Shown here piece by piece: positions 32,467 through 42,025 of a stretch of DNA of 64,000 nt (positions are counted from its first letter, which is position 1; each line of letters starts with the position of its first letter). The translations under genes were made by a program, and so were the position numbers. The stretch is taken from positions 4,916,501-4,980,500 of the forward strand of contig CP051237.1 in NCBI GenBank assembly GCA_017794825.1. The letters run 5' to 3'. Under the pieces are notes generated by a model that had not been told where the DNA came from, searched no databases, and saw only the letters and a list, made by a program, of their open reading frames with translations. Source of the stretch: Pararhizobium sp. (lineage in GTDB: Bacteria > Pseudomonadota > Alphaproteobacteria > Rhizobiales > Rhizobiaceae).

Positions 32467-32614
32467 GGATCGAATCGATGCAAACGAGGGTGTCGGATGA
32501 CTGATCCTTAGCGTATGTGGCGGCCAATTGCGATAGTTCGCAGCTTTCTTTCCCCGCGGAACTGATGCATAGATTGTTTTAGATATAAAATATTCCGTCC
32601 GGGCGGAGACTGTC

Positions 32615-33451
32615 ATGAGCAAGGAAGAAACACGGGTCGAGGAAGGCATGTCCCTCGATTTTCGGGATCGGATGTCCTACGGCGACTATCTGAAGCTGGA
32701 CACGCTGCTCGCGGCGCAGAAGCCCCTCACAAAGAGTCATGACGAAACGCTTTTCATCGTCATTCACCAGGTGCAGGAGCTCTGGCTCAACTTGATCGTG
32801 CACGAGATAGAACTGGCGATCGGCAAGCTGCGCAGCGACGAGACCGGCGTCGCCTTCAAGGCGCTCGCCCGCATATCGCGGGTGCAGGAGCAACTGATCT
32901 CGGCCTGGGACGTGTTGTCCACCATGACGCCGTCCGACTATCTGACGTTCCGCAACCAGCTTGGGCAGTCGTCAGGCTTCCAGTCCTATCAGTATCGGCT
33001 GGTCGAAATATTGCTCGGGGCGCGCGACCGGCGCATGCTTGGGCCGCACAAGCATCGGCCGGAAATCTACGAAAGGCTGGAGACGGCGTTTCATGCGCCA
33101 AGCATTTACGACGAGGCGATCGCCGTCGTGGCAAGGGCCGGGTTCGACGTTCCGCGCGACTTGCTGGACCGCGATTTTTCGCAAAGCCGTGCCTCAAGCG
33201 AAGCGCTATGCGATATCTGGCTTGCGATTTACCGGGCGCCGCAGAAGCATTTCGAGCTTTACGAATTGGCCGAAGAACTGGTCGACGTGGAAGACCATTT
33301 CCAGCAGTGGCGGTTTCGGCACATGAAGACCGTCGAACGCATCATCGGGCACAAGACCGGGACCGGCGGGTCGTCCGGAGTCGGCTTCCTGAAAACCGCC
33401 CTGGACAAGAGCTTCTTTCCGGAACTGTGGGAAATCAGAACCCGGCTTTGA
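32615..33451 (+). CDS. kynA: tryptophan 2,3-dioxygenase
   Basis: A 278-residue heme tryptophan 2,3-dioxygenase that opens the indole ring to N-formylkynurenine, the first step of the kynurenine pathway. It shows [34 protein letters not shown] (substrate-site Phe/His), [10 protein letters not shown], and near the end the proximal-heme region [23 protein letters not shown]. No kynB or kynU is in the window. It is oriented against the surrounding purine genes, converging on purS and diverging from purQ. Confidence 0.95.
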   Translation: MSKEETRVEEGMSLDFRDRMSYGDYLKLDTLLAAQKPLTKSHDETLFIVIHQVQELWLNLIVHEIELAIGKLRSDETGVAFKALARISRVQEQLISAWDVLSTMTPSDYLTFRNQLGQSSGFQSYQYRLVEILLGARDRRMLGPHKHRPEIYERLETAFHAPSIYDEAIAVVARAGFDVPRDLLDRDFSQSRASSEALCDIWLAIYRAPQKHFELYELAEELVDVEDHFQQWRFRHMKTVERIIGHKTGTGGSSGVGFLKTALDKSFFPELWEIRTRL

Positions 33452-33473
33452 GCCGCAGCCCGAGCCGTATTGG

Positions 33474-33716
33474 CTACAGAATGTCGACCGCGTAGTCTTC
33501 GATCACCGTATTGGCGAGAAGCTTCTCGCACATGCCGGACAGTTTCTTGCGAGCGGCGTCCTTGTCCGCGCCGTCCATTTCTATGTCGAAAACCTTGCCC
33601 TGGCGAACATGGCCGACGCCGTCGAATCCCAGCGTCCCCAGAGCGCCTTCTATGGCCTTACCCTGGGGGTCGAGAACACCGTTCTTGAGGGTGACGGTTA
33701 CACGCGCCTGTATCAC
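33474..33716 (-). CDS. purS: phosphoribosylformylglycinamidine synthase subunit PurS
   Basis: An 80-residue PurS, the small subunit that bridges PurQ and PurL in the three-part FGAM synthase. It has the family's ferredoxin-like pattern: VTVTLKNGVLDPQGKAIEGAL, GKVFDIEMDG and a C-terminal CEKLLANTVIEDY. Start is a GTG at 33716 behind AACAGGAT; no better ATG exists. It lies 28 bp downstream of purC and is separated from purQ by the oppositely oriented kynA gene. Confidence 0.95.
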   Translation of the reverse strand: MIQARVTVTLKNGVLDPQGKAIEGALGTLGFDGVGHVRQGKVFDIEMDGADKDAARKKLSGMCEKLLANTVIEDYAVDIL

Positions 33717-33744
33717 AATCCTGTTTCCCGTTTTCCTTTTCCGG

Positions 33745-34506
33745 TTATTTTACCAGAACCGGTCCGCTACGCGGGGGTTCGTTTCCGTTGACGATGCCGA
33801 GCCTTCTGGCCACTTCCTGGTAGGCGTCGACAAGTCCGCCCATGTCACGACGGTAACGATCCTTGTCCAGCTTGTCCTGGGTTTCGATATCCCAGAGTCG
33901 GCAATTGTCCGGCGAAATCTCGTCGGCGACCACGATCCGCATCATGTCGCCTTCGTACAGTCGGCCGCACTCGATCTTGAAATCGACCAGCTGAATGCCG
34001 ACGCCCATGAACAGGCCTGACAGAAAGTCGTTGACGCGGATGGAGAGCGCCATGATGTCGTCGATTTCCTGCGGATTGGCCCAGCCGAACGCGGTGATAT
34101 GTTCTTCCGAGACCATCGGATCGTCGAGTTCGTCCGACTTGTAGTAGAATTCGATGATCGACCGGGGAAGCACCGTGCCCTCGTCGATGCCCAGCCTTTT
34201 TGCGAGAGAGCCGGCCGCGACATTGCGCACGACGATCTCGAGGGGAATGATTTCCACCTCCTTGATCAACTGCTCGCGCATGTTGACGCGGCGGATGAAA
34301 TGGGTGGGTATTCCGATACGGTTCAGTTGCTCGAAGATGAACTCGGATATCCTGTTGTTCAGGACGCCCTTGCCTTCGATGACATCATGTTTCTTGGCGT
34401 TGAAGGCGGTGGCGTCATCCTTGAAGAACTGGATGAGCGTACCGGGTTCGGGACCTTCATAGAGGACCTTGGCCTTACCCTCGTAGATGCGGCGTCGACG
34501 ACTCAT
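33745..34506 (-). CDS. purC: SAICAR synthase
   Basis: A 253-residue PurC, joining aspartate to CAIR with ATP. Family segments seen are [54 protein letters not shown]-like text around residue 95 and the signature [10 protein letters not shown]. The ATG at 34506 fits the family start; the frame stays open for over 180 codons upstream but without similarity. It heads purC-purS and is divergent from the DUF1476 gene. Confidence 0.96.
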   Translation of the reverse strand: MSRRRRIYEGKAKVLYEGPEPGTLIQFFKDDATAFNAKKHDVIEGKGVLNNRISEFIFEQLNRIGIPTHFIRRVNMREQLIKEVEIIPLEIVVRNVAAGSLAKRLGIDEGTVLPRSIIEFYYKSDELDDPMVSEEHITAFGWANPQEIDDIMALSIRVNDFLSGLFMGVGIQLVDFKIECGRLYEGDMMRIVVADEISPDNCRLWDIETQDKLDKDRYRRDMGGLVDAYQEVARRLGIVNGNEPPRSGPVLVK

Positions 34507-34755
34507 TGTAAACTCTGGTTTCTGCGGATTGTTTTGATCCGCTGCATTTGGATGGAGAAATCTCGCATTGCTGTAACCGAAATGCGAAGATTTCACAATC
34601 GACATATAATATCGATGGACAGGATTACAGCCAGTAAGCCGACAGATGTGTCGAGACGGCGATTGATCTTTGTTCCGGTATTCGGTTATGAGGTCGGACC
34701 GAAACCCGGCAACCACTATGCCACGGCCAATTGGAAGACTTCTGGAGATCTGGAT

Positions 34756-35076
34756 ATGAGCGGTATGGACGATCGCAGCGACGCCTATGAGAACAAGTTC
34801 GCTCACGACGAGGAATTGCGGTTCAAGGCGGAGGCGCGCCGCAACAAGCTGTTGGGACTGTGGGCGGCCGAACACCTCGGAAAAACGGGAGATGAAGCAG
34901 CAGCCTACGCCAAAGAGGTCGTGCTCGCCGATTTCGAGGAAGCCGGAGACGCCGACGTTTTCCGCAAGATTCGCGGCGATTTCGACGCAGCCGGCGTGCA
35001 GCAGTCCGATCATCAGATTCGGCGCACAATGGACGAATTGATGCAGGTCGCAAGACAACAGGTAATTTCCGAATAA
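34756..35076 (+). CDS. DUF1476 protein, ATPase zeta-inhibitor subunit homologue
   Basis: A 106-residue all-helical protein of the DUF1476 family: [31 protein letters not shown] at the N-terminus and [13 protein letters not shown] further on. In Paracoccus the family is the zeta subunit, which inhibits the rotary F1-ATPase of alphaproteobacteria, with the N-terminal region inserting into F1. The ATG at 34756 follows TGGAGAT; a very long in-frame extension opposite purC is not real. The gene next to purC is a usual setting in Hyphomicrobiales. Confidence 0.92.
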   Translation: MSGMDDRSDAYENKFAHDEELRFKAEARRNKLLGLWAAEHLGKTGDEAAAYAKEVVLADFEEAGDADVFRKIRGDFDAAGVQQSDHQIRRTMDELMQVARQQVISE

Positions 35077-35114
35077 GCGCGGATTACCGACACCTGCAAG
35101 CGGACGCCGTCACG

Positions 35115-35888
35115 ATGCCACTAGCCGATGCCTTGAAACGGGGTGAGACGAACCTGACCCTTTGGTCTTTTCTGCATGCGAAGCAGCCCCTCGAGATTTT
35201 TGCGCGTAGCGGCGTGGATTCCATTGTCCTCGACTCACAGCACGGCGCTTACGGCGAATCGGATCTCGTCGATTCGATCGGGGTCTGCAAGTCGGCGCAG
35301 AAGCCCGTTCTCGTTCGCGTTCCCGTAGATCGCCCGGATCTCGCCAGTCGCGTTCTCGATTTCGGGGCCGACGGGGTGATCGCTCCGATGATCAATTCTG
35401 CGGCGCAGGCGCGCGTATTTGCGGCGGCCGTCAAATATCCGCCGCTGGGCGAGCGGTCATGGGGTCCCGTCCGCGATCTCGTGCTGTCTCGATCTTCCAA
35501 CCCAAACAGCTACTTCGAATCGCGCAATGCGCAGACGCTCGCCCTGGCGATGGTGGAAACGCGCGAGGCGGTCGGGAATATTGACGAGATCCTCGCAGTC
35601 GAAGGTCTCGACGGCATATTTGTGGGTCCAGCCGACCTGTCGATCAGCTGGACCGAGGGCGCCCTCATGGAGCCCGCAACAGAAGAACTGCAAGACGTGA
35701 TAGCGACGATCGCGGAAAAGATCGTCGCCGCGGGCAAGATCGCAGGTATCTATGTTACCGAGACCAGGGATATCGGTCGCTATCACGCGATGGGTTATCG
35801 GCTTATCACCTGCACGTCCGACTCGCTCCTGCTCCAGGCCGGGATCAAAAGCTTTGTAGGCGCGGCCAGGGATCAGGTCGGTCGTTAA
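35115..35888 (+). CDS. HpcH/HpaI aldolase family protein
   Basis: A 257-residue class II, metal-dependent aldolase of the HpcH/HpaI family. It has the N-terminal TLWSFLHAKQPLEI, the LDSQHGAYGESDLV segment (catalytic His), ADGVIAPMINSAAQA, the metal-ligand glutamate in AMVETREAVGNIDEI and LDGIFVGPADLSIS. Relatives cleave 4-hydroxy-2-oxo acids to pyruvate and an aldehyde. The substrate is not fixed by context. Its stop overlaps the stop of the convergent hydrolase gene by 4 bp. Confidence 0.9.
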   Translation: MPLADALKRGETNLTLWSFLHAKQPLEIFARSGVDSIVLDSQHGAYGESDLVDSIGVCKSAQKPVLVRVPVDRPDLASRVLDFGADGVIAPMINSAAQARVFAAAVKYPPLGERSWGPVRDLVLSRSSNPNSYFESRNAQTLALAMVETREAVGNIDEILAVEGLDGIFVGPADLSISWTEGALMEPATEELQDVIATIAEKIVAAGKIAGIYVTETRDIGRYHAMGYRLITCTSDSLLLQAGIKSFVGAARDQVGR

Positions 35889-36439
35889 CCCGGCAGGCGT
35901 CCCAGGAACCGCGCGAACACCATGAGGCCTTCGGGCCATGGGCCGAAACCGGCTTCGTCGTCAATGTGTCCCGCTTCGCCGGCGTCCATCATCAGTGATC
36001 CCCATGCGGCCGCGGTCTCGTCGGCGATTTCGTAGCTGCAGAACGGGTCGTTACGGCTGGCGATGACGATCGACGGGAAGGGCAGGGGATCGCGCGTGTA
36101 GGGACCGAAGGTCTGCAGGTGACGGGGTCTTATCTTGGGATTGGCGACGTCCGGCGGCGCGACGAGCAGGGCGCCTGAAACCAGATGGCCGATTTGCGGG
36201 ACGGTCTTGATCGTCGCCGCGACGCCCAGCGAATGTGCGACGATGACGACCGGTTTCGTCGCCTCGACCACTGCCTTGCGGATGTTCTCCGTCCAGTCCT
36301 CGCAGACCGGCTTGGACCAGGCCTCCTGTTCAACGCGCCGCGCGGTTGACAGCTTGGCCTCCCAACGCGACTGCCAGTGCTGCGGACCCGAATTCTTGTA
36401 GCCGGGTACGATGAGGATATCTGCTTCGGAAGCTTTCAT
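35885..36439 (-). CDS. RBBP9/YdeN-family serine hydrolase
   Basis: A 184-residue small alpha/beta hydrolase. It begins ILIVPGYKNSGPQHWQSRWE, the RBBP9/YdeN hallmark, has the nucleophile elbow VAHSLG (Ser near residue 82), an Asp in the ASRNDPF segment, and the catalytic His in GEAGHIDDEAGFGPWPEG. Members are serine hydrolases of largely unknown substrate. It follows purB by 27 bp on the same strand and is probably co-transcribed with it. Confidence 0.9.
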   Translation of the reverse strand: MKASEADILIVPGYKNSGPQHWQSRWEAKLSTARRVEQEAWSKPVCEDWTENIRKAVVEATKPVVIVAHSLGVAATIKTVPQIGHLVSGALLVAPPDVANPKIRPRHLQTFGPYTRDPLPFPSIVIASRNDPFCSYEIADETAAAWGSLMMDAGEAGHIDDEAGFGPWPEGLMVFARFLGRLPG

Positions 36440-36466
36440 CGTCTCTGATCGGTTTTCCGGATGGTC

Positions 36467-37768
36467 TCAGCCGAAGACCCGTTTGAAGATCGCATCGACC
36501 TGCTTGGTGTGGTAGCCGAGATCGAATTTCTCGCGGAGATCCGCCTCCGAAAGAGCCGCGCGCACGTCCTTGTCGGCCAGCAGTTCCGTAAGAAAATCCT
36601 TTCCGTCTTCCCACACTTTCATCGCGTTGCGCTGAACCAGTCGGTAGGCGTCCTCTCGGCTGACGCCGGCCTGGGTCAGCGCAAGCAGCACCCGCTGCGA
36701 ATGCACCAGTCCCTTGAACTTGTTCAGATTGGCCAGCATGGTTTCGGGATAGACGACCAGCTTTTCGATGACGCCGGTGAGGCGCGCCAGGGCGAAATCG
36801 AGCGTTACGGTGGCGTCCGGACCGATCATGCGCTCGACCGAAGAATGCGATATGTCGCGTTCGTGCCACAGCGCAACGTTCTCCATGGCCGGCATCGCAT
36901 AGGAGCGCACCATGCGGGCAAGGCCCGTCAGGTTTTCCGTCAGCACCGGATTGCGCTTGTGCGGCATCGCGGACGAGCCTTTCTGGCCCGGCGAGAAATA
37001 TTCCTCGGCTTCCAGCACTTCCGTGCGTTGCAGATGGCGGATTTCGACGGACAGCCTTTCGACCGACGAGGCGATCACGCCAAGCGTGGCGAAGAACATG
37101 GCGTGCCGGTCGCGCGGTATCACCTGTGTCGACACCGGCTCGGCTTTCAGACCCATCGCGCCCGCCACATGCTCCTCGACCCGCGGATCGATGTTGGCGA
37201 AAGTGCCGACGGCGCCGGAGATTGCGCAGGTGGCGATTTCCTCGCGGGCGGCTACCAGCCGTTTGCGACAACGTTCGAATTCGGCGTAGGCGAAGGCGAG
37301 CTTGACGCCGAAGGTGGTCGGCTCGGCGTGGATGCCGTGGCTGCGCCCGATGGTGATTGTGTCCCGATGTTCCAGGGCGCGTTTTTTCAGCGCCTCCAGG
37401 AGCTTGTCCAGATCGGCGAGCAGGATGTCTGTCGCCTTGACCAGTTGCACGTTGAAGCAGGTGTCGAGCACATCCGAAGAGGTCATGCCCTGATGAACGA
37501 AACGGGCGTCCGGTCCGACAATCTCCGCAAGGTGGGTCAGGAAGGCGATAACGTCGTGCTTGGTTTCCCGTTCGATCTCGTCGATCCGGTCGACGTCGAA
37601 CTCGGCGGCGTTGCCTTTTTCCCAAATGGTTTCGGCGGCGCTCTTCGGAATGACGCCAAGTTCGGCGAGAGCGTCGCAGGCGTGCGCCTCGATCTCGAAC
37701 CAGATACGGAACTTGGATTCCGGTGACCATATGGTCGTCATTTCGGGGCGGGAATATCTGGGAATCAT
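36467..37768 (-). CDS. purB: adenylosuccinate lyase
   Basis: A 433-residue member of the fumarase/aspartase superfamily that acts twice in purine synthesis (SAICAR to AICAR, and adenylosuccinate to AMP). The superfamily signature loop reads GSSAMPHKRNPV (about 265-276), with the catalytic-His segments KHDVIAFLTHL and GRSHGIHAEPTTFG. Length matches the purB subfamily. It lies upstream of purC with two unrelated genes in between. Confidence 0.97.
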   Translation of the reverse strand: MIPRYSRPEMTTIWSPESKFRIWFEIEAHACDALAELGVIPKSAAETIWEKGNAAEFDVDRIDEIERETKHDVIAFLTHLAEIVGPDARFVHQGMTSSDVLDTCFNVQLVKATDILLADLDKLLEALKKRALEHRDTITIGRSHGIHAEPTTFGVKLAFAYAEFERCRKRLVAAREEIATCAISGAVGTFANIDPRVEEHVAGAMGLKAEPVSTQVIPRDRHAMFFATLGVIASSVERLSVEIRHLQRTEVLEAEEYFSPGQKGSSAMPHKRNPVLTENLTGLARMVRSYAMPAMENVALWHERDISHSSVERMIGPDATVTLDFALARLTGVIEKLVVYPETMLANLNKFKGLVHSQRVLLALTQAGVSREDAYRLVQRNAMKVWEDGKDFLTELLADKDVRAALSEADLREKFDLGYHTKQVDAIFKRVFG

Positions 37769-37826
37769 GGGTTCTTGCAGTTGTTGGAGGGGACGGCCCG
37801 CCTGCTAGCAGATATCGCCAGCGATC

Positions 37827-38294
37827 TCAACGCAAAGCTTTCGCCATCGCATAGCTCGCAAGAACAAGGAATGGGACGCCCAAAGGCACGAAGTAGCGGC
37901 TGCCCATGACGAGGAACTGAAAGGCGGCGGCGATTCCCGACGTGGCGATATAGAACGGCCAGAACCATCCTATGGCGGCCGGATGGTAATATCCGTTCGA
38001 ATATTGGAAGCTGACTGCGAAGAACAGGGCCGTCGCGATGATCGTCAGAATGACGAGGCACAGAAAAGAAGCAGCGAAACGGGCGCTGAGGGGTTTTCCC
38101 GAGGCCATGCGTCGGGCGATCAGACAGGCTGGCGCAAAGCTGACGCAGCCGCCGAGAAAATAGAGTGCGACCAGGGCTTGGGCGTTGAGCGTATGTCCGT
38201 CAAGCCAGAAGCGCAAATCTACCAGCACTGTGACCGCCATGGCCGCGCCCCACAGGAGTGAGCCGATCGTTATCTGCCTGCCGCGGCTGGCCAC
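37827..38294 (-). CDS. small integral membrane protein
   Basis: A protein of about 155 residues with four predicted transmembrane helices (around VALYFLGGCVSFAPACLIA, FLCLVILTIIATALFFAV, AIGWFWPFYIATSGIAAAF and VPLGVPFLVLASYAMA, plus a weaker first one). I recognise no domain. The frame stays open far upstream, overlapping rpe. I chose the GTG at 38294, 4 bp after the rpe stop with GGAG inside the end of rpe, because it avoids the Pro/Arg-rich artefactual extension; an ATG at the MAVTVLVDL segment is an alternative. Probably co-transcribed with rpe. Confidence 0.6.
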   Translation of the reverse strand: MASRGRQITIGSLLWGAAMAVTVLVDLRFWLDGHTLNAQALVALYFLGGCVSFAPACLIARRMASGKPLSARFAASFLCLVILTIIATALFFAVSFQYSNGYYHPAAIGWFWPFYIATSGIAAAFQFLVMGSRYFVPLGVPFLVLASYAMAKALR

Positions 38295-38298
38295 GAGG

Positions 38299-38973
38299 TC
38301 AGGCGCACTCCGTCGCGGCGGCGCGGATCGCATCGATGTTTTTCCTGTAATGCTCCTCGGTCCCGCCCTTGAACACGGCGGAGCCGGCGACGAAAACATT
38401 GACGCCCGCCGCGGCGGCGAGGGGAGCGGTTTGCGGCGTGACGCCGCCGTCAATTTCAAGGTCGATCGGGCGGTCGCCGATCATCGCATCGATACGACGG
38501 GCCTTGTCGAGTACGCCGCCAATGAATTTCTGGCCGCCGAAGCCAGGGTTGACGCTCATCACCAACACGAGATCGATCATGTCGATGACAGCCTCCAGCG
38601 CGTGTTCCGGAGTGGCGGGGTTGAGCGATACGCCTGCTTTTTTGCCGAGCGCGCGGATAGCCTGCACGGATCGGTGAAGATGGGGGCCGGCTTCTGCGTG
38701 CACCGTGATGATGTCACAGCCTGCATCCGCGAAGGCATCCAGGTATGGGTCGCAGGGCGCGATCATCAGGTGGCAGTCGAACGTGGCTTGCGTGTGTGGG
38801 CGCAGCGCCTTGATGACGTCCGGCCCGTAGGAGATATTTGGCACGAAATGCCCGTCCATGACATCCAGATGCACCCAGTCCGCGCCGGCTGCGACGACGT
38901 CGCGCACTTCCTGGCCAAGCTTGGCGTAATCGGATGCGAGGATGGACGGGGCGATCTTTACGGGACGTTTCAT
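38299..38973 (-). CDS. rpe: ribulose-phosphate 3-epimerase
   Basis: A 224-residue TIM-barrel epimerase that interconverts ribulose 5-phosphate and xylulose 5-phosphate. It shows [14 protein letters not shown] at the start, the metal/catalytic [18 protein letters not shown], the second signature [16 protein letters not shown] and the C-terminal phosphate site [12 protein letters not shown] with FVAGSAVF. The ATG at 38973 matches the family start. It is followed within 4 bp by the small membrane protein gene. Confidence 0.96.
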   Translation of the reverse strand: MKRPVKIAPSILASDYAKLGQEVRDVVAAGADWVHLDVMDGHFVPNISYGPDVIKALRPHTQATFDCHLMIAPCDPYLDAFADAGCDIITVHAEAGPHLHRSVQAIRALGKKAGVSLNPATPEHALEAVIDMIDLVLVMSVNPGFGGQKFIGGVLDKARRIDAMIGDRPIDLEIDGGVTPQTAPLAAAAGVNVFVAGSAVFKGGTEEHYRKNIDAIRAAATECA

Positions 38974-39045
38974 CGGTTGGCTCGGTTTTCGTTGGTTGAC
39001 CGGACCAGCCTCTAGCACCTCGGCCGTCAGGTGACAAACCGCCAG

Positions 39046-40080
39046 TCAGGCGGTTGAATCGCCGAACAGCTTCCGCCAGGCGGGCATGACGTCTCCGGGC
39101 GCCGAAGCGGCTTCATAGACGCCCCGGGCGATCGCGCGGGCTGTGACGGCGCCGGCGGCGGCGCACATGTCGAGCATCTGGTCTCCATCCGGTCGCTTGC
39201 CGCTTGCGCCGGTCGCGACTGCGAAGATCAGGTCCCCGTCATGGGCGGTGTGGGTCGGCCAGATTGCACGGGCGAATCCGTCATGGGCGGATATCGCGAG
39301 CCGCTTGGCTTCGGCCTTGGTCAGGGCGGCGTCTGTGGCGATGACGCCGATGGTCGTATTTGCGCCGTGTTGCGGGCTCCGGCCACGCTTTATGTCGCGG
39401 AATTTGATGCGCAGGTCGGTGGCGGTACCGCCGAATTCACCGGGCAGGCCCAACCCCCCGAATTCGCCGTCAATTTCGAACGGCGCAGCCCAGAAATGCG
39501 GTCCTTCTCCAACCAGAACAGACCCCATCGGATTGACCGCAACGAGCGCGCCGAGGGTGATGTCGTCTCCCACCCGGACAGATGCGGAGCCTAGGCCTCC
39601 CTTGGCGGTCGCCGACAGCGCGCCCAGGCCGGCGCCGGCTGTTCCGATATCGAAGGTTTTCGCGGCGCTTTGTGCTGCCGCATATCCCAGTTCCCGATAG
39701 GGAGAATACCGGCCCCACTCCTTGTCCCCGCCATTGGTAAGGTCGAAGATGATGGCGGATGGAACAATCGGAATACGGAACGGGCCGGTCTGGAATCCGA
39801 CGCCCTGTTCGCGCAGGGCCGCCTGAACCCCGGACGCTGCATCCAGACCGAAAGCCGAACCGCCGGAAATCGCAATGGCGTCGACGTGTTCGACGGCGTT
39901 GTGCGGTTCCAGGAGGTCGGTCTCGCGGGTGCCCGGCGCACCGCCCAGGACCTGCACCGCGGCGGTCGCCGGCTGTTGGCAGATGAGGGCGGTCACGCCC
40001 GACTTCAGCGTATCGTCGGCGGCGTTGCCCACAAGCAGCCCGTTTACATCGGTTATGAGATTGAGGGGGCCTGGTTTCAC
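39046..40080 (-). CDS. P1 family (DmpA-like) peptidase
   Basis: A 344-residue member of the DmpA/ornithine-acetyltransferase-like autoprocessing N-terminal nucleophile fold. It has ITDVNGLLVGNA at the start, AIAISGGSAFGLDAASGV, TGPFRIPIVPSAIIFDLTNGG and GANTTIGVIATDA (about residue 243), the site where the chain would self-cleave to expose the nucleophile. Some members are D-aminopeptidases or beta-peptidases; this one's substrate is unknown. GTG start at 40080 behind AGAGGT. It lies 22 bp after an ABC-type binding protein gene, suggesting a joint transcript. Confidence 0.88.
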   Translation of the reverse strand: MKPGPLNLITDVNGLLVGNAADDTLKSGVTALICQQPATAAVQVLGGAPGTRETDLLEPHNAVEHVDAIAISGGSAFGLDAASGVQAALREQGVGFQTGPFRIPIVPSAIIFDLTNGGDKEWGRYSPYRELGYAAAQSAAKTFDIGTAGAGLGALSATAKGGLGSASVRVGDDITLGALVAVNPMGSVLVGEGPHFWAAPFEIDGEFGGLGLPGEFGGTATDLRIKFRDIKRGRSPQHGANTTIGVIATDAALTKAEAKRLAISAHDGFARAIWPTHTAHDGDLIFAVATGASGKRPDGDQMLDMCAAAGAVTARAIARGVYEAASAPGDVMPAWRKLFGDSTA

Positions 40081-40102
40081 GCAATACCTCTGGCGGAATA
40101 GG

Positions 40103-41215
40103 TCACTGGCTGACAGCCGGGACGAATTCGACGTCCCGCCAGACCATCAGACGCATGGGATTGTTTCGACGGTCGCCGTCGGCTGCGAAGGAGATCGGAC
40201 CGAGCGCGGTCCGGAAAGCGCCTTTCGACATTTCCTGCGCTACGCCGGTGTCGGCCGATTCTGCAGCCCGCTTGGCTGCAAGCGCGATCTGGGCTGCGGC
40301 GAAGGCGGGAATTCGATATCCGTTTGGAGGCGTTTCCGCTCTCTCGAAAACGGCTCGGGCGGCAGCGGCCGTGTCGAGCGTTTCAGCTCCGGGCAACATG
40401 ACCGCGAACACGCCGTTGGCGAGCGGCGGATCACCGTCCGGCGCGTTCAGCGCATCACCGCCCATGAAGGTCAACTCCAGCCCGGCTTCCGCTGCGTCCC
40501 TTGCAATAATCGCCGCATCGGGGCGGTCTCCGCCAAGGAAAATATGCGTTGCGCCTGATTTCTCGAGACGTCGCACCAGTGGAAACTGCTTTTCCTGCGA
40601 CGGGCGGTAATTGTCGACGAATACCGGCTTGATGCCGGTCGTTTCGAGCGCCAGCCGCACGGACTCGGCAAGTTCACGACCGTAGACCGTGCCGTCGTCG
40701 ATGAGCGCCAGCGGTTTGCCCGACCATTGCGTGGCTATCACCTCGGCTATCTTGTCGGATTCGTCTGCAACGCTCGGAGCCAACCGGTAAAACTCCCAGC
40801 CGAAGCGGTCGGCGTCTTCGGAAACGAGCTCGGAACGCACGCCGAGAGTGATCGCCGGGATGTCCGAAGAGGAAAGAATTGGCAGCGCCGACGCCAGGCT
40901 CTCCATGCACAGGAACCCGATGACCACGTCCACGCCGGCTTCGACGAACGCGCTGGCGGCGTCCGCCCCGCTTTCGGCGTCGCAATTGTCCGGTTCGTCG
41001 ATGATGTCAACGATTGATCCGGGCACCGTGTCGGCGAATATCCTGACCCCTTGGTCGACCTGTTGACCCAGAATGGAAAAATTGCCTTCGGAAGGAGCAA
41101 ATATGCCGATACGCAACCCCTGTGGGCGCGACTGTGCATGCGCCATTCCGGAGGGATCCACCAAAACGGAGAGAAACAGCGCAGCCAGCAACCTGTTGGA
41201 CCTGAATATTACCAT
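40103..41215 (-). CDS. branched-chain amino-acid-type ABC substrate-binding protein
   Basis: A periplasmic-binding-protein type 1 (Leu/Ile/Val-binding family) of about 370 residues with a signal peptide (NRLLAALFLSVLVD, cleavage near AHA). The mature chain has the two-lobe pattern: GLRIGIFAPSEGNFSILGQQ, then LALIDDGTVYGRELAESV and FMGGDALNAPDG. An alternative ATG eight codons upstream (41239) is possible. No permease or ATPase gene is nearby; its only neighbour in the run is a P1-family peptidase. It may serve a transporter encoded elsewhere or act as a sensor. Confidence 0.82.
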   Translation of the reverse strand: MVIFRSNRLLAALFLSVLVDPSGMAHAQSRPQGLRIGIFAPSEGNFSILGQQVDQGVRIFADTVPGSIVDIIDEPDNCDAESGADAASAFVEAGVDVVIGFLCMESLASALPILSSSDIPAITLGVRSELVSEDADRFGWEFYRLAPSVADESDKIAEVIATQWSGKPLALIDDGTVYGRELAESVRLALETTGIKPVFVDNYRPSQEKQFPLVRRLEKSGATHIFLGGDRPDAAIIARDAAEAGLELTFMGGDALNAPDGDPPLANGVFAVMLPGAETLDTAAAARAVFERAETPPNGYRIPAFAAAQIALAAKRAAESADTGVAQEMSKGAFRTALGPISFAADGDRRNNPMRLMVWRDVEFVPAVSQ

Positions 41216-41520
41216 GTGTTGTCGGCTTTCGAAGCGCATTCCAGTTCGTTCGGTGGACGTATGTGACGAATCAATATGTTTGGACGCCGTCGGAAGCAGC
41301 CTGAAGGGATGCAGTGGCCGGCGCCGGTTCGCCGGCGCGATTTGGACACGAGCGGGCGGCGTTCGTCAATGTAAGGGTTCGAAAAATCGAACGGCGAGCA
41401 AGACCATGGACGGACTTCGACGGGTTGAAGGGTAAGAAAAATTCTCCAGTGGTGCTTTCATTCAAGGCCAATCCATTTATGTAGGACGATACGCCGCGGA
41501 CCTCGCGACGGCGTCGGAGT
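41216..41520. other. divergent intergenic region with one inverted repeat
   Basis: This is 305 bp between the binding-protein gene and the flavin reductase gene. It contains an inverted repeat at 41317-41336 (GCCGGCG / CGCCGGC around CCGGTT) with no T-run. Short open frames here lack ribosome sites and family character. The promoter of the molybdenum-hydroxylase maturation run must lie in this region, but no box stands out. Confidence 0.5.
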
Positions 41521-42021
41521 ATGCAATTGTTGGACAGCAAAACAGTCAACGCACAGGATTACCGGGACGCCATGGCGCATTACGCCGGCCATGTGCAACT
41601 CGTCACCACGGAGCACGAAGGCGTCCGGCGCGGCGTGACGGTGACGGCGGCCTGCTCGGTCTCCGACAATCCTCCCACGGTTCTGGTCTGTCTGAACCGG
41701 TCCAATGAGAACAACGGGATTTTCCTGGAGAGAGGCTATTTCGCGCTGAACACCCTGGCGGTTCAGCATCAGGAAATGGCCGCGGCGTTTGCCGGGTTCG
41801 ACAACAAGACCGCCGATGAACGGTTCGCCATGGCTCGGTGGGACACGCTCGTCACCGGATGCCCGACATTGATGGACGCCACGGCGGTTTTTGATTGCCG
41901 GCTGATTGAGCATAAGATCGTCGCGACCCACATGATCCTGTTCGGGGAAGTCGTCGGCTTGCGTGAAACCGAAAGTCAGCAGGCGCTGATGTTTCTGGAG
42001 CGCACCTGGAGAACATTGTAG
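41521..42021 (+). CDS. flavin reductase family protein
   Basis: A 166-residue split-barrel FMN-binding protein of the flavin reductase (RutF/HpaC) family: HVQLVTTEHEGVRRGVTVTAACSVSDNPPTVLVCLNRS at about 23-60, then FALNTLAVQHQEMAAAFAG. These proteins reduce FMN or FAD with NADH for partner oxygenases. Four bp separate it from the MoxR gene, so it leads the maturation run. It could feed the FAD monooxygenase gene at the end of the run or support an unseen oxidoreductase; neither is proven. Confidence 0.87.
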   Translation: MQLLDSKTVNAQDYRDAMAHYAGHVQLVTTEHEGVRRGVTVTAACSVSDNPPTVLVCLNRSNENNGIFLERGYFALNTLAVQHQEMAAAFAGFDNKTADERFAMARWDTLVTGCPTLMDATAVFDCRLIEHKIVATHMILFGEVVGLRETESQQALMFLERTWRTL

Positions 42022-42025
42022 TCAG

